This document shows positions 6,680-14,163 of a stretch of 40,029 bases of DNA, piece by piece. The notes beneath the pieces are model-generated. The model was not told the origin of the DNA and did not search any database. It saw nothing but the letters and a program-made list of their open reading frames with translations. The stretch comes from CAIXLI01 sp964587125 (GTDB lineage: Bacteria; Pseudomonadota; Alphaproteobacteria; UBA9219). The number at the start of each line of letters is the position of its first letter. The stretch's first letter is position 1. The stretch lies in NCBI GenBank assembly GCA_964587125.1, contig CAZPKC010000018.1, forward strand, positions 1 through 40,029. Direction: 5' to 3'. Both the position numbers and the translations under genes were made by a program.

Positions 6680-7434
6680 CCGCGATGTATGGGATCAAAA
6701 AGCTTTTGCGCACGAAAATGGACGGAGAGTTTGCCGTTATTCCTCTGCCGGATAAAGCTACAGAAGGAAAGCTGTATGCGTCGTATGGAGAGCATAGCAT
6801 TCCCAAACCAATCGTTGACCTTGTGACTTTTTGTAACAGCCACGAAATACAGGTTGATGTCCATAGAAAGCCCGTCACGTGTGGTTGTGAAGAGGCTGTT
6901 AGCGCTCGAAGCGCAGCATATGGGGTGGATATTCCAATATACCAAGAGCTAAAAGCCGTCGTTCTTAAGACAGCAAGCAGTGTCAAAGTTGCCCTGTATA
7001 TATGCGGGGATTGCGAACTTCCGAAGGAAGTCTCTCCACGCGGCAAGCGCTTTGGAATCGATTGCGAGTTGCTAAGCGAAAAAACGGGATACTCGATTCT
7101 TGGAATGGACGACGATCCTCGATTAATTTCAGGACGGCTAAATCCTGTAACTCTTATGCTGGATTATGATGACCGGATTGAGCATTTCTTTGATATTCCC
7201 GACGATGTTCTAAACCGCCCGATGTATACCAATGGCGGGGGCAATACTTGGGGCATCAAGATAGATAATACGCCAAGGATGCTGAAAGAAGTTGGCGCAC
7301 AACGTTTGGATGGCGTGTCCTGTCCTATAGGTAGTCAGGTACGCCACGCTCCATGGCGCAAAGATGCTGTCCCAGTTGGATTAGGGATGAACTTGTTCCG
7401 TCAGCAAAAAATCCAGGTCAGCAAAACAGCATAA
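6676..7434 (+). CDS. Possible YbaK/ProX-like aminoacyl-tRNA-deacylase-fold protein
   Basis: The 252-residue protein starts at ATG 6676 with AGGAGG six bases upstream and overlaps the regulator gene. The middle part reads like a YbaK/ProX editing domain: EEAVSARSAAYGVDIPIYQ followed by LKAVVLKT (candidate conserved lysine), a VALYICGD strand, then ELLSEKTGYSILGMDDDPR and a late YTNGGGNTWGIKI turn. Proteins of that fold remove wrongly attached amino acids from tRNA. The N-terminal 60 residues and the C-terminal 40 are not part of that domain. Assignment is by pattern only and other folds are possible. Coupling to a regulator inside an island could mean self-protection or stress-linked translation control, which is inference. 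Confidence 0.5.
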   Translation: MTAMYGIKKLLRTKMDGEFAVIPLPDKATEGKLYASYGEHSIPKPIVDLVTFCNSHEIQVDVHRKPVTCGCEEAVSARSAAYGVDIPIYQELKAVVLKTASSVKVALYICGDCELPKEVSPRGKRFGIDCELLSEKTGYSILGMDDDPRLISGRLNPVTLMLDYDDRIEHFFDIPDDVLNRPMYTNGGGNTWGIKIDNTPRMLKEVGAQRLDGVSCPIGSQVRHAPWRKDAVPVGLGMNLFRQQKIQVSKTA

Positions 7435-7577
7435 GTTTTTAGAAAACTCGCATACCTGGCCGACTCCCCCTTTGGGGTTCGCTGTTTTTCTCCCCTTTGT
7501 CGCACTTTTCCGCACGAAGCCTATAAGAGAATTTGGCATTTCCTGAGATTCTTGTCCTTACAAACAAAGGACGAGCA

Positions 7578-7835
7578 ATGATATCTCAGGCCAAACTGCC
7601 CACGGCAAAAGACATTGAATCGATCATCGCACAAATTGATGATAACACCCAACTGCTGCGGTTGAGAGATGTCATGAAAATTGTTGGCATCAAACACAGC
7701 CACATTTATGCGCTGATCAAAGAGAACAAATTTCCAAAGCCAATTAAACTTAGCCGCAAAAACTCGGTATGGCTCAGTACGCAAATCACGGCATGGAAGA
7801 AGGAAGCTATACGAACAGCTCTTTTGGATGCCTAA
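7578..7835 (+). CDS. AlpA-family regulator / excisionase-like protein
   Basis: The ATG at 7578 is preferred over an upstream TTG (7533) because AAAGGA lies six bases before it. The 85-residue protein contains a winged-helix signature LLRLRDVMKIVGIKHSHIYA, then a KENKFPKPIKLSRKNSVWL segment and a final helix (QITAWKKEA). This layout is typical of AlpA/MerR-like small regulators of P4-type elements, which activate integrase or help excision. It converges with the integrase gene with a four-base overlap, an unusual orientation, since alpA and integrase often diverge or follow each other. Confidence 0.8.
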   Translation: MISQAKLPTAKDIESIIAQIDDNTQLLRLRDVMKIVGIKHSHIYALIKENKFPKPIKLSRKNSVWLSTQITAWKKEAIRTALLDA

Positions 7836-9037
7836 CGAGGATTTGGATTCGCCTTGGCGAGTTCTTCTGTCTTATCGATATAATCGGCCCACGATTGCAT
7901 CATCTCGGTTCGTTCTTTCAAAAACTTTGCCCGATCATATGCTGCATCCGTTTTGCCCTTCGCGTGGGCAAGCTGAATGTCGGTAAGTTCTTTTGGATAC
8001 TCTAAGACTTCCCTTAAAGTCGTCGTCGCAAGCGCACGGAAACCGTGGCCCGTCATTTTCCCTTTGTATCCCATGCGTTTTAGCGCCATCAGGATCGCCA
8101 TATTGCTCATCGGTTTATGTTGTGAGTGCTGGCCAGGGAAAACATATTCTCCGGTTGAGAGCTGTTTCAGCATTTTAAAGATTTCCAATGCCTGACGCGA
8201 CAATGGCACTATATGATCGCGTTTCATCTTCATTCGCGCCGCCGGAATTATCCACCTTGCCGTTTCAAAATTGATTTCTTCTTTTTTAGCTTCGACCAAC
8301 TCTCTCGTTCTCACAAACGTCAACAGAAGCGCACGCATTGCAAGACGCGTCTGAACCCCGACACTGATTGTGTTATCGGACATCTTGAGAAGCATCTCAG
8401 GCAATTCAGCGGGGTCTATTGCAGCAAAATGTTGCTTCGTAGGAGTCGGCAACGCATCGCGAAGACTTGCCGTGGGGTCTTTTTCAGCCTTTTCGCAAAC
8501 AATCGCGTAGTGAAAAATCGAACTGCAATATTCCTTCAATCGAAGTGCCGTTTCTAACACGCCTCTAGTCTGAACCTTTTTCAAAACGCTCAGCATCATT
8601 GATGCCGTAATGTCCTTGCAAGGAAATTGGCCAATTTGGGGAAAGACATCACTTTCAAGGCGTCGTTCAATCTGGGAAATATAGCGAGGCTTCAACTTTT
8701 GCTCTTTTAACTTAATCCACTCACGCGCTACGAATTCAAAGCTGTCTTGAGCACTTGTTTTCAGCTTTAGCTTCTGGGCTCCTTTATCCAGAACCGGATC
8801 AACACCGTCCTTAAGAAGCTGCCTAGCCTTATCGCGTGAAGCACGAGCTTCGGCCAATGTAACGGTTGGATATGCCCCCAAAGAGAGTTCTTTCTCTTTT
8901 CCCCCGTAACGAAAACGGAAAATCCAGTATTTTCCCCCGTGAGGCATCACCCGAAGGGACAACCCATCGTGGTCAGAAAGCTTATATCTTGTGATTTTGG
9001 GCTTCGCATTCCTGCATGCGGCATCCGACAGCGGCAT
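7832..9037 (-). CDS. P4-type tyrosine site-specific integrase
   Basis: This 401-residue protein has the N-terminal DUF4102-type arm-binding domain (LSDHDGLSLRVMPHGGKYWIFRFRY, SLGAYPTVTLAEAR). A SAM-like core-binding domain follows, then the catalytic domain. Visible catalytic residues are R in FVRTRELV, K in RMKMKRDH, H-x-x-R in GHGFRA, H in LAHAKG and the nucleophile Y in AAYDRAKF. It is full length for the family. It starts about 200 bases from the 3' end of tRNA-Gln, the probable attachment site. The upstream region and the first part of the gene hold several copies of a TTCCCCCGTA sequence that may be integrase or regulator binding sites. Confidence 0.93.
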   Translation of the reverse strand: MPLSDAACRNAKPKITRYKLSDHDGLSLRVMPHGGKYWIFRFRYGGKEKELSLGAYPTVTLAEARASRDKARQLLKDGVDPVLDKGAQKLKLKTSAQDSFEFVAREWIKLKEQKLKPRYISQIERRLESDVFPQIGQFPCKDITASMMLSVLKKVQTRGVLETALRLKEYCSSIFHYAIVCEKAEKDPTASLRDALPTPTKQHFAAIDPAELPEMLLKMSDNTISVGVQTRLAMRALLLTFVRTRELVEAKKEEINFETARWIIPAARMKMKRDHIVPLSRQALEIFKMLKQLSTGEYVFPGQHSQHKPMSNMAILMALKRMGYKGKMTGHGFRALATTTLREVLEYPKELTDIQLAHAKGKTDAAYDRAKFLKERTEMMQSWADYIDKTEELAKANPNPR

Positions 9038-9124
9038 TTGGCACCCCCAGCTTTACGGGGGAATCGCAGCCAGTTTTTCTATCCATGGCCTCACCCCCAT
9101 TTTTCCCCCGTATTTTCCCCCGTA
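8898..9124. repeat. Cluster of five TTCCCCCGTR copies around the integrase start
   Basis: TTTTCCCCCGTA occurs at 8898-8909, 9101-9112 and 9113-9124 (the last two in direct tandem). TTTTCCCCCGTG occurs at 8931-8942. An inverted TTCCCCCGTA lies at 9054-9063. Two copies fall in the integrase coding region, where they encode the GGK of YGGKEK and HGGKYW; three are upstream of the gene. Repeated short sites near an integrase and its attachment site resemble arm-type or excisionase sites. Binding is not shown. Confidence 0.65.
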
Positions 9125-9235
9125 TTTTTGTCGGATGCAAGGGGGTAAACGCGGAATAAAGAAGAACGGGGCGTATTAAAACTTATTGATTTTATTGTCT
9201 TTTTGGATTGATGCGGAAACACTCGGAAAATACCT

Positions 9236-9262
9236 TGGCTGGGGGACGTGGATTCGAACCAC
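9236..9262 (-). other. Candidate integrase attachment site at the tRNA-Gln 3' end
   Basis: The T-arm and acceptor 3' part of tRNA-Gln face the integrase gene, which is where P4-type integrases usually recombine. The partner repeat at the far end of the island is outside the window, so the exact core cannot be set. Confidence 0.4.
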
Positions 9263-9309
9263 GGTAAATAGAGTCAGAGTCTATTGTCCTACCGCTAGAC
9301 GATCCCCCA
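9236..9309 (-). tRNA. tRNA-Gln, anticodon CUG
   Basis: The 74-base gene folds as a standard cloverleaf on the minus strand. The acceptor arm TGGGGGA pairs with TCCCCCA, and G is the discriminator base with an encoded CCA. The anticodon stem ATAGA/TCTAT closes the loop CTCTGAC, giving anticodon CTG. The T-arm is CGTGG-TTCGAAT-CCACG. The weak first pair and G73 fit bacterial tRNA-Gln. Its 3' end abuts the genomic island and appears intact. Confidence 0.95.
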
Positions 9310-9403
9310 ACGGGAGGTGTTCTACTAACATATGCTTTTTGGCTTGTGTAGAGGGATTTCCTCGCCCCGTTTTCCCAAAACATACAAGCTGGGGGCGTTT
9401 CCT

Positions 9404-10534
9404 TTATATGGGAACAAAATGAAAAAATGTTTCGTGACTAACCTGATACGCAAGGCGGCCCTTTTTAACTTCCAAAAGCGTCAACATGGTTTTCGCGCGG
9501 CGCGAAAATAATTCGGGACGCCGTTTTCTGTAATTCCCATCCGCCACGCGCCAATTTACAAGCCCGTCTTGAAGATCGTAAGGGGATTTCGCCGTATAGG
9601 CATATCGTCTCTTGCCGGTAGAATTATCGCAGACTAAATCCTTTAGAATTTTATAAAGGGGAAGTATCGCCTTATACGTTCCGTTTGTCGTCGCTCTTTC
9701 GGCCTTGGTCGCATATAAAATGATCCCCACGATCATTTCGTGCAAAGGCGTTGTTTTCTTAATTTCGTCAAAGAGGGACCGGATTCTGCCCGGCGCGAGA
9801 TACATCGATATGCCCTCGAAAATATAAAGGGTTTTGGCCTTTTTATTGAAGCCTTTGGCGAAGTTCAGAGAGTTCGCCAAGCTCGAGGGAATTTCAAGAT
9901 CCACGCTGTCGTAGTGAATATTATCCGGTTTTCTCGCGTCAAAAAATTTTTCGTAAAACGTTTCATCCATCAAACCCCTTCTTTCCTCGATGACGGACGA
10001 TAAATCGGAAAGATAAAAATGAACGTCGGGATGCTCGCTTGCATAGCGCTCGGCCACCGTGTCCAGACCGCAAGCGGGAATGACTATTTGTTTGACGCCT
10101 TTCTGAATGGCTTCTTCGATCTTCCGATCGATGTATTTTTTTCGTCCCAAGTAATGGGAAGAAATGCCGCTTCTGGCGAGGGACGGGTTCGGCTTTTTGG
10201 CCGGGGCCTTTCCAAATTGAAAGAAGGCGAGTTCGCGTCTACGAAAGGCGGTCTTGGTTTCAAGCTTTTCAATATATAGTTCGGGATTTTCACTTAGCTC
10301 GGCCGTCCATTCTGCAACCTCTTGGTCTTTGGCGCTCAGCTTCTCGATCAAATACTGCGCCATTTCGATCATCTTCGGAGGACAAGCTCGAATTATTTCC
10401 TCGTAGCCGGACTTGGTCCCTAACCGTATATGTTTTTCGTTCAAATAATAGATGGCCAGAGTAGCCGCAAACATATGAAATGCGTGAGCGCTTCTGTTTC
10501 TGCCATCAATTTGCGTATTAACATCGGCCTTCAT
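9404..10534 (-). CDS. Class I SAM-dependent methyltransferase, leucine carboxyl methyltransferase (LCMT/PPM1) family
   Basis: The ATG at 10532-10534 has GAGG six bases upstream and is preferred over a TTG four codons earlier. The 376-residue protein has an N-terminal extension of about 130 residues. Then come LGRKKYIDRKIEEAIQKG, the SAM-binding strand VIPACGLDTVAERYA, the acidic strand end FYLSDLSSVIEERR, a motif near HYDSVDLEI, and TLYIFEGISMYLAP. This pattern is typical of the LCMT-like family, which methylates carboxyl or hydroxyl groups of natural products or proteins. The target is unknown. The gene is isolated between tRNA-Gln and bepA and is AT-richer than the genes to its right. It may be a separate acquisition. 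Confidence 0.8.
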   Translation of the reverse strand: MKADVNTQIDGRNRSAHAFHMFAATLAIYYLNEKHIRLGTKSGYEEIIRACPPKMIEMAQYLIEKLSAKDQEVAEWTAELSENPELYIEKLETKTAFRRRELAFFQFGKAPAKKPNPSLARSGISSHYLGRKKYIDRKIEEAIQKGVKQIVIPACGLDTVAERYASEHPDVHFYLSDLSSVIEERRGLMDETFYEKFFDARKPDNIHYDSVDLEIPSSLANSLNFAKGFNKKAKTLYIFEGISMYLAPGRIRSLFDEIKKTTPLHEMIVGIILYATKAERATTNGTYKAILPLYKILKDLVCDNSTGKRRYAYTAKSPYDLQDGLVNWRVADGNYRKRRPELFSRRAKTMLTLLEVKKGRLAYQVSHETFFHFVPI

Positions 10535-10595
10535 TAAATGCCTCAAAAAATAAACGTCGCTTCAATATTTCGAATATATCATTCGGATTTTAATG

Positions 10596-10633
10596 AAAAC
10601 AATAAGAAAGGCGCAATCCAGATCGCTTCTTGG
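10596..10633 (-). terminator. Possible terminator after the BepA-like protease gene
   Basis: Read on the minus strand directly after the stop, AAGAAGCG pairs with CGCCTTTCTT around a ten-base loop, with a small bulge, and is followed by ATTGTTTT. The stem is imperfect, so this is a moderate call. Confidence 0.45.
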
Positions 10634-12064
10634 TTAACGCCCCTTGTCCTCGTCCTTTTTCCTATCCCCGTCTTCGGGCGTGGTTGAAAGCTTAATGTCC
10701 TGCGCGCGAAGCCAATAAGCCGATCCTTTGGGCAAGCCCTTCATCGCGCGCTCGGCCAAGCGCCCTGCCGCTTTGTCGTTGCCTTGCGCCGCCGACTCTT
10801 CCGCCAAAGCATACGTCGCCATTGCTTCATAGCGAACGTCCTTCGTCATTTCGGCCTTGCGTCCCCAAGCCGAGGCCAGAAAACGCCACGTCAGCGGTTC
10901 GCGGTCTTCGAGACGGTTCGATTCCAGCAAATGTTGAATGGCTAGATCGAGGCGCGAGGCGTCTTTCCCTTGGTCTTTGCTTTCGAGCAGCGCGTGGCCA
11001 TAGGCTTGTTGCAAAAGGGCCGAGTCGGGCAAAAGATCGGTCGCTTTTTTATAATGGACTATGGCTTCCTCAACGCGACCGTTTTCGAACTGGATTTGCG
11101 CCTTCAATTCGTAAAAGAAGGGATTTTCCGGCTCCTCTTTGATAAGATCGTCGGTCAACGCAACCGCATGATCCGGTTGCCCCGTCCGGTAAAGCGCGAT
11201 GGCGCGGGCATAGCGCGCAGGCAGGCGGGGATCGTTGTCGCTGTATCGCAGCAACGCCGTTTCCGGTTGCAAATAGCCAAGCAATTTGGCCTTCATTCTT
11301 TCGTGCATCGTATAGAATTTATCGGCCAGTTTCGCGTCTTTCAAAGGCGAGGCGTCCAGATGCATTTGCACCACGTCGATACGATCCTGAGTCAGGGGGT
11401 GGGTGCGGACATATTCTGCCTGGCTGTCTTTCGGCAGCATTTCCTGGCCCGCAAGCTTATGGAAAAACTCCAGCATGCCGCGCACCGAAATCCCCGCGCG
11501 GTCGAGAAAAGACATTCCCGCCGAGTCGGCCGACGCCTCGATCGAGCGGCTGAAGCTCAGGAAGCTGCGCGTGGCCATTTGCGAGCCTCCCGCAGCGCCT
11601 CCCGCCGCGACGCCCGCGTTGCCGCTCGCAGCGCCCGCCGCGACGGCCAGAAGCGTGCCCAAAAGAGCTTCGGCCGAAGCGTTGCGCATTTCTTCCTTGC
11701 CGCGAATAAGATGGCCGCCCGCGATGTGCCCCGTTTCGTGAGCCATGACGCCCGCCAATTGTTCGGGACTGTCGGTCAATTGCAGAAGGCCTGTATAAAA
11801 GAATTCGTTCATGCCCTCGGCGACGAAGGCGTTGACGACGCCGCTTTCGACGATAACGATCGTAATGCTTTTGGGATCGATGTCGGCGGCGCGATAGATG
11901 GGCGCGGCGAGGCTGTGCAGATAATTTTCGATTTCAGCGTCGCGGATAAAGGCGGGCTGATCCCCGCGGGTTCCGGATTCCTGCGCGTGAAGAAGATAAA
12001 CCGGCGCAAAGGCCAGAACGAAGCCAAGCGCGCACAGGCAAAAAATTTTCAGTCCGTTCGTCAC
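10634..12064 (-). CDS. bepA: BepA/YfgC-like M48 metalloprotease with TPR region
   Basis: This 476-residue protein starts with a signal peptide (hydrophobic stretch to about residue 27, ending in LLHAQ). The M48 zinc motif HETGH is at residues 109-113, with the third ligand in EASADSAG. The C-terminal 200 residues contain tetratricopeptide-type helices (RYARAIALYRTGQPDHAV, KAQIQFENGRVEEAIVHYKKA). E. coli BepA has the same order and similar length and degrades or chaperones outer-membrane barrel proteins in the periplasm. The start is GTG, overlapping the rlmE stop as GTGA, so translation is coupled to rlmE. The pair is probably one operon. Confidence 0.88.
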   Translation of the reverse strand: MTNGLKIFCLCALGFVLAFAPVYLLHAQESGTRGDQPAFIRDAEIENYLHSLAAPIYRAADIDPKSITIVIVESGVVNAFVAEGMNEFFYTGLLQLTDSPEQLAGVMAHETGHIAGGHLIRGKEEMRNASAEALLGTLLAVAAGAASGNAGVAAGGAAGGSQMATRSFLSFSRSIEASADSAGMSFLDRAGISVRGMLEFFHKLAGQEMLPKDSQAEYVRTHPLTQDRIDVVQMHLDASPLKDAKLADKFYTMHERMKAKLLGYLQPETALLRYSDNDPRLPARYARAIALYRTGQPDHAVALTDDLIKEEPENPFFYELKAQIQFENGRVEEAIVHYKKATDLLPDSALLQQAYGHALLESKDQGKDASRLDLAIQHLLESNRLEDREPLTWRFLASAWGRKAEMTKDVRYEAMATYALAEESAAQGNDKAAGRLAERAMKGLPKGSAYWLRAQDIKLSTTPEDGDRKKDEDKGR

Positions 12065-12783
12065 CGTTTAAACCCCTGCGCGACAAGATATGTTTCCGAG
12101 GATTCCGCGCGGCTGGCCGGCGGTTTGGCGTGGCGCGTCACGGCAAAATGGGTCTTCAATAAATTCAGAATATCGCGCTCGGCGCCGCCTTGAAAGAACT
12201 TGCAGACGAAGGCTCCCCCGGGCGCAAGAATATCGAGCGCGAAATGCGCCGCCATTTCTGCCAGAGCCATAATGCGGATGTGATCCGTTCCCTTGTGGCC
12301 CGTCGTGTTCGGAGCCATATCGCTTAAGACCAAATCCGCAGGTCCGCCCAAAAGCGCCTTTATTTTTTCCGGCGCGTCGTTGTCCATAAAATCCATTTGC
12401 AGAATTTCGGCGTCTTCAATCGGCTGCATCGGCAGAATATCGAGCGCCACGAGCTTGCTGCCCTTTTTCGTTATCGCTTTTGCCGTCACCTGCGTCCAGC
12501 CCCCGGGAGCCGCGCCCAGATCGACGACGCGCATCCCGCGCTTCAGCAGTTTGAACTTTTCATCGAGCTGCAGCAATTTGAACGCCGCGCGCGAGCGATA
12601 GCCTTCTTTCTGCGCCGCCGCGACATACGGATCGTTTAAATGCCGTTGCAGCCACTGGCGCGACGATTCGGTCCGCGTGTTCGTCGCTTTCACGCGAACG
12701 GCCTTGCGGCGGCGCGAGGCAATATCGCCTCGCGCGGTGCGGTTTCCGCCTGTTTTTTTCGATTCCGACATACGTTCGATCAT
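12061..12783 (-). CDS. rlmE: 23S rRNA (uridine2552-2'-O)-methyltransferase RlmE (FtsJ/RrmJ)
   Basis: The 240-residue protein contains the FtsJ core. A basic N-terminal extension precedes DPYVAAAQKEGYRSRAAFKL (catalytic Lys in the YRSRAAFKL segment), then VVDLGAAPGGWTQV for SAM binding, DLVLSDMAPN with the catalytic Asp, GGAFVCKFFQGG with the catalytic Lys, and SSETYLVAQGF with the catalytic Glu. It methylates the ribose of U2552 in the A-loop of 50S subunits. No clear ribosome binding site precedes the ATG at 12783; a second ATG four codons later (MSESKK) is equally plausible. The extra N-terminal 40 residues are typical of alphaproteobacterial copies. Confidence 0.93.
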   Translation of the reverse strand: MIERMSESKKTGGNRTARGDIASRRRKAVRVKATNTRTESSRQWLQRHLNDPYVAAAQKEGYRSRAAFKLLQLDEKFKLLKRGMRVVDLGAAPGGWTQVTAKAITKKGSKLVALDILPMQPIEDAEILQMDFMDNDAPEKIKALLGGPADLVLSDMAPNTTGHKGTDHIRIMALAEMAAHFALDILAPGGAFVCKFFQGGAERDILNLLKTHFAVTRHAKPPASRAESSETYLVAQGFKR

Positions 12784-12805
12784 AAGCCAAAAATTGTGTC
12801 ATTTG

Positions 12806-13300
12806 TTAGAAAATCAAGGAATTCTCGGTTTTCAATAACGTTTTTTTGACTTCCAGCCCGCCGGAAAAGCCGCCTAATCCTTTTGCGGCAACGACGCGGT
12901 GACAGGGGATAAGATAGGGCACGGGGTTGGCTCCGCAGGCGGCTCCGACCGCCCTTGCTTTGCAAGGACCCATGATGTCGCCATAGGCGCGGGTTTGGCC
13001 AAAGGGAATTTTTGCCAATGCTTTCCACACGGCGCATTGAAAGGGCGTACCTATGAGCAAAACCGGAACATTGGCAAGATTTTGTATGTTTATTGCGCTT
13101 TTTTGTCTTTGATAAAATTCCGTTTGCGGCCATTTTTTGCGCCATCCGGCAAGGATTTTGGAAACAACGTTTCGGTGTAAAAAACCGATGCGGCAAATCT
13201 CGCCTTTTTCCGTCATGCCAACGACAAGTTTTCCCGTTGGCGATGTTGCGATATTCCAGCCCACGCGTTCGGGCGGCAAAAGGCGCGCGCGAATCTTCAT
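12806..13300 (-). CDS. ogt: Methylated-DNA-protein-cysteine S-methyltransferase
   Basis: The 164-residue protein has the C-terminal alkyltransferase domain with the acceptor motif PCHRV (Cys133) in VPYLIPCHRVVAAKG, preceded by GTPFQCAVWKALAKIPFG and followed by GLGGFSGG. The protein transfers alkyl groups from O6-alkylguanine to its own cysteine. Its start overlaps the stop of the DUF2066 gene as ATGA, so it is co-translated with it. It lies just upstream of rlmE in the same direction, with a 22-base gap. The symbol ogt reflects family membership; the related gene name ada is excluded because no AraC domain is present. Confidence 0.93.
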   Translation of the reverse strand: MKIRARLLPPERVGWNIATSPTGKLVVGMTEKGEICRIGFLHRNVVSKILAGWRKKWPQTEFYQRQKSAINIQNLANVPVLLIGTPFQCAVWKALAKIPFGQTRAYGDIMGPCKARAVGAACGANPVPYLIPCHRVVAAKGLGGFSGGLEVKKTLLKTENSLIF

Positions 13301-14067
13301 CGCGAAATCATGCTGCCGTCGTAAAGTTCCACGATGCCGCTTCCATTCTGGCGAATGACGAGACCTTGATTCGTCGCGGCTTGCTTGAGGTCGTCGAGCG
13401 AGCCGCTATACGACAAATCGATATGGATAAGCCCGCGCCCAAGATCGAGCGTGTCGATTTTGGCCACTTGGGGAACCGCGCCAAGTCTTTTTTTGATTTG
13501 CAGCCATGCCGCCAAAGAATCGGCCTGAACGGCTACCGTCATATGCGTGACGGGCGCCGGAGGCGGGGTTTCGGCTTTTTTAACCGGCACGGCCGATATG
13601 ACGATGTTTTTTTGCACCATCGAAGGGTTAAAACGGATCGTAAAAACCCCAATATACCGCACGGCGGAAAGGCGTTCGCTTTGCACTTCGAAACTCTGCA
13701 CGAGTTCGGCAATATCGTCTTCGCTGAGCTTGGCCGAGTTATCTACGGCGTTCAAACGTTCGCAAAGCTGCGCATAAGCCGCTTTTTCGGCCTGCATCAG
13801 GGCTTGGTCGCGGGCATGCGCTGCCGTATCCGCCGTTACATCGGCGTTAACGTCCGCGACAGTATAGGGATCGGAGGGAACGGGCGGCGTTTCCTTATCC
13901 TTATCTTTATCTTCCTTAACGGGCGGCGTTTCAGCCGAGGACTCGCCCTGAATGACAAGCGGCGGGAGATTATCCATAACGGATTGGGCCCGCGCAGGCG
14001 CAAAGCTCAGAATCAGGGATAAAAACAGGAAAAGGGTCAGGCGCATGGGAAAATCAGCGTTTAGCAT
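13297..14067 (-). CDS. DUF2066 exported protein
   Basis: The 256-residue protein begins with a signal peptide (LTLFLFLSLILSFAPARAQ). The start may be ATG 14067 or ATG 14046, and the second places the signal peptide at the N-terminus directly. A low-complexity Asp/Lys/Pro linker follows (residues about 45-70). Then comes the DUF2066 domain (AEKAAYAQLCERLN, YIGVFTIRFNPSMVQK, a late DSLAAWLQIKKRL). The family has no settled function. Its position beside purM-purN is common in alphaproteobacteria. The gene is divergent from purM. Confidence 0.85.
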   Translation of the reverse strand: MLNADFPMRLTLFLFLSLILSFAPARAQSVMDNLPPLVIQGESSAETPPVKEDKDKDKETPPVPSDPYTVADVNADVTADTAAHARDQALMQAEKAAYAQLCERLNAVDNSAKLSEDDIAELVQSFEVQSERLSAVRYIGVFTIRFNPSMVQKNIVISAVPVKKAETPPPAPVTHMTVAVQADSLAAWLQIKKRLGAVPQVAKIDTLDLGRGLIHIDLSYSGSLDDLKQAATNQGLVIRQNGSGIVELYDGSMISR

Positions 14068-14163
14068 TCGGGAAAGATAGCCGCAAATGGAATTTCTTTA
14101 CATAAAAATATATGCTAACTCCTGAATACCAAACAAACGTTGACTCTTGACCCCTTGTTTTAG

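Larger units (their letters stand above)
1..9236. mobile_element. Right-hand part of an integrated genomic island ending at tRNA-Gln
   Basis: The stretch left of the tRNA-Gln gene carries a P4-type tyrosine integrase (7832-9037), an AlpA-like regulator, two XRE regulators and many small genes without recognisable families. It is visibly richer in A/T and in rare codons than the purM or leuS regions. Integrases of this family commonly insert at the 3' end of tRNA genes, and the tRNA-Gln 3' end (9236) faces the island with the integrase as the first gene inside. The left boundary lies outside the window: I found no second copy of the tRNA 3' end between 1 and 9200. The island call is an inference from this arrangement. 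Confidence 0.65.

Noticed and set aside
7467..7500. A possible terminator after the YbaK-like gene (CCCC-TTT-GGGG followed by a distant T run)
   Set aside because: The stem is only four pairs and the T run is separated from it.
1..7800. A second tRNA-Gln 3' end marking the left island border
   Set aside because: No copy of the T-arm/acceptor sequence was found by eye; the border is probably beyond position 1.
8898..9124. The TTCCCCCGTA copies as a CRISPR or iteron array
   Set aside because: The spacing is irregular, the units are too short, and two copies are coding.
10970..12193. A 407-codon open frame opposite the BepA-like protease gene
   Set aside because: It has no recognisable domain and is rich in Arg and His as expected of a GC-biased antisense frame; the protease on the other strand has clear motifs.
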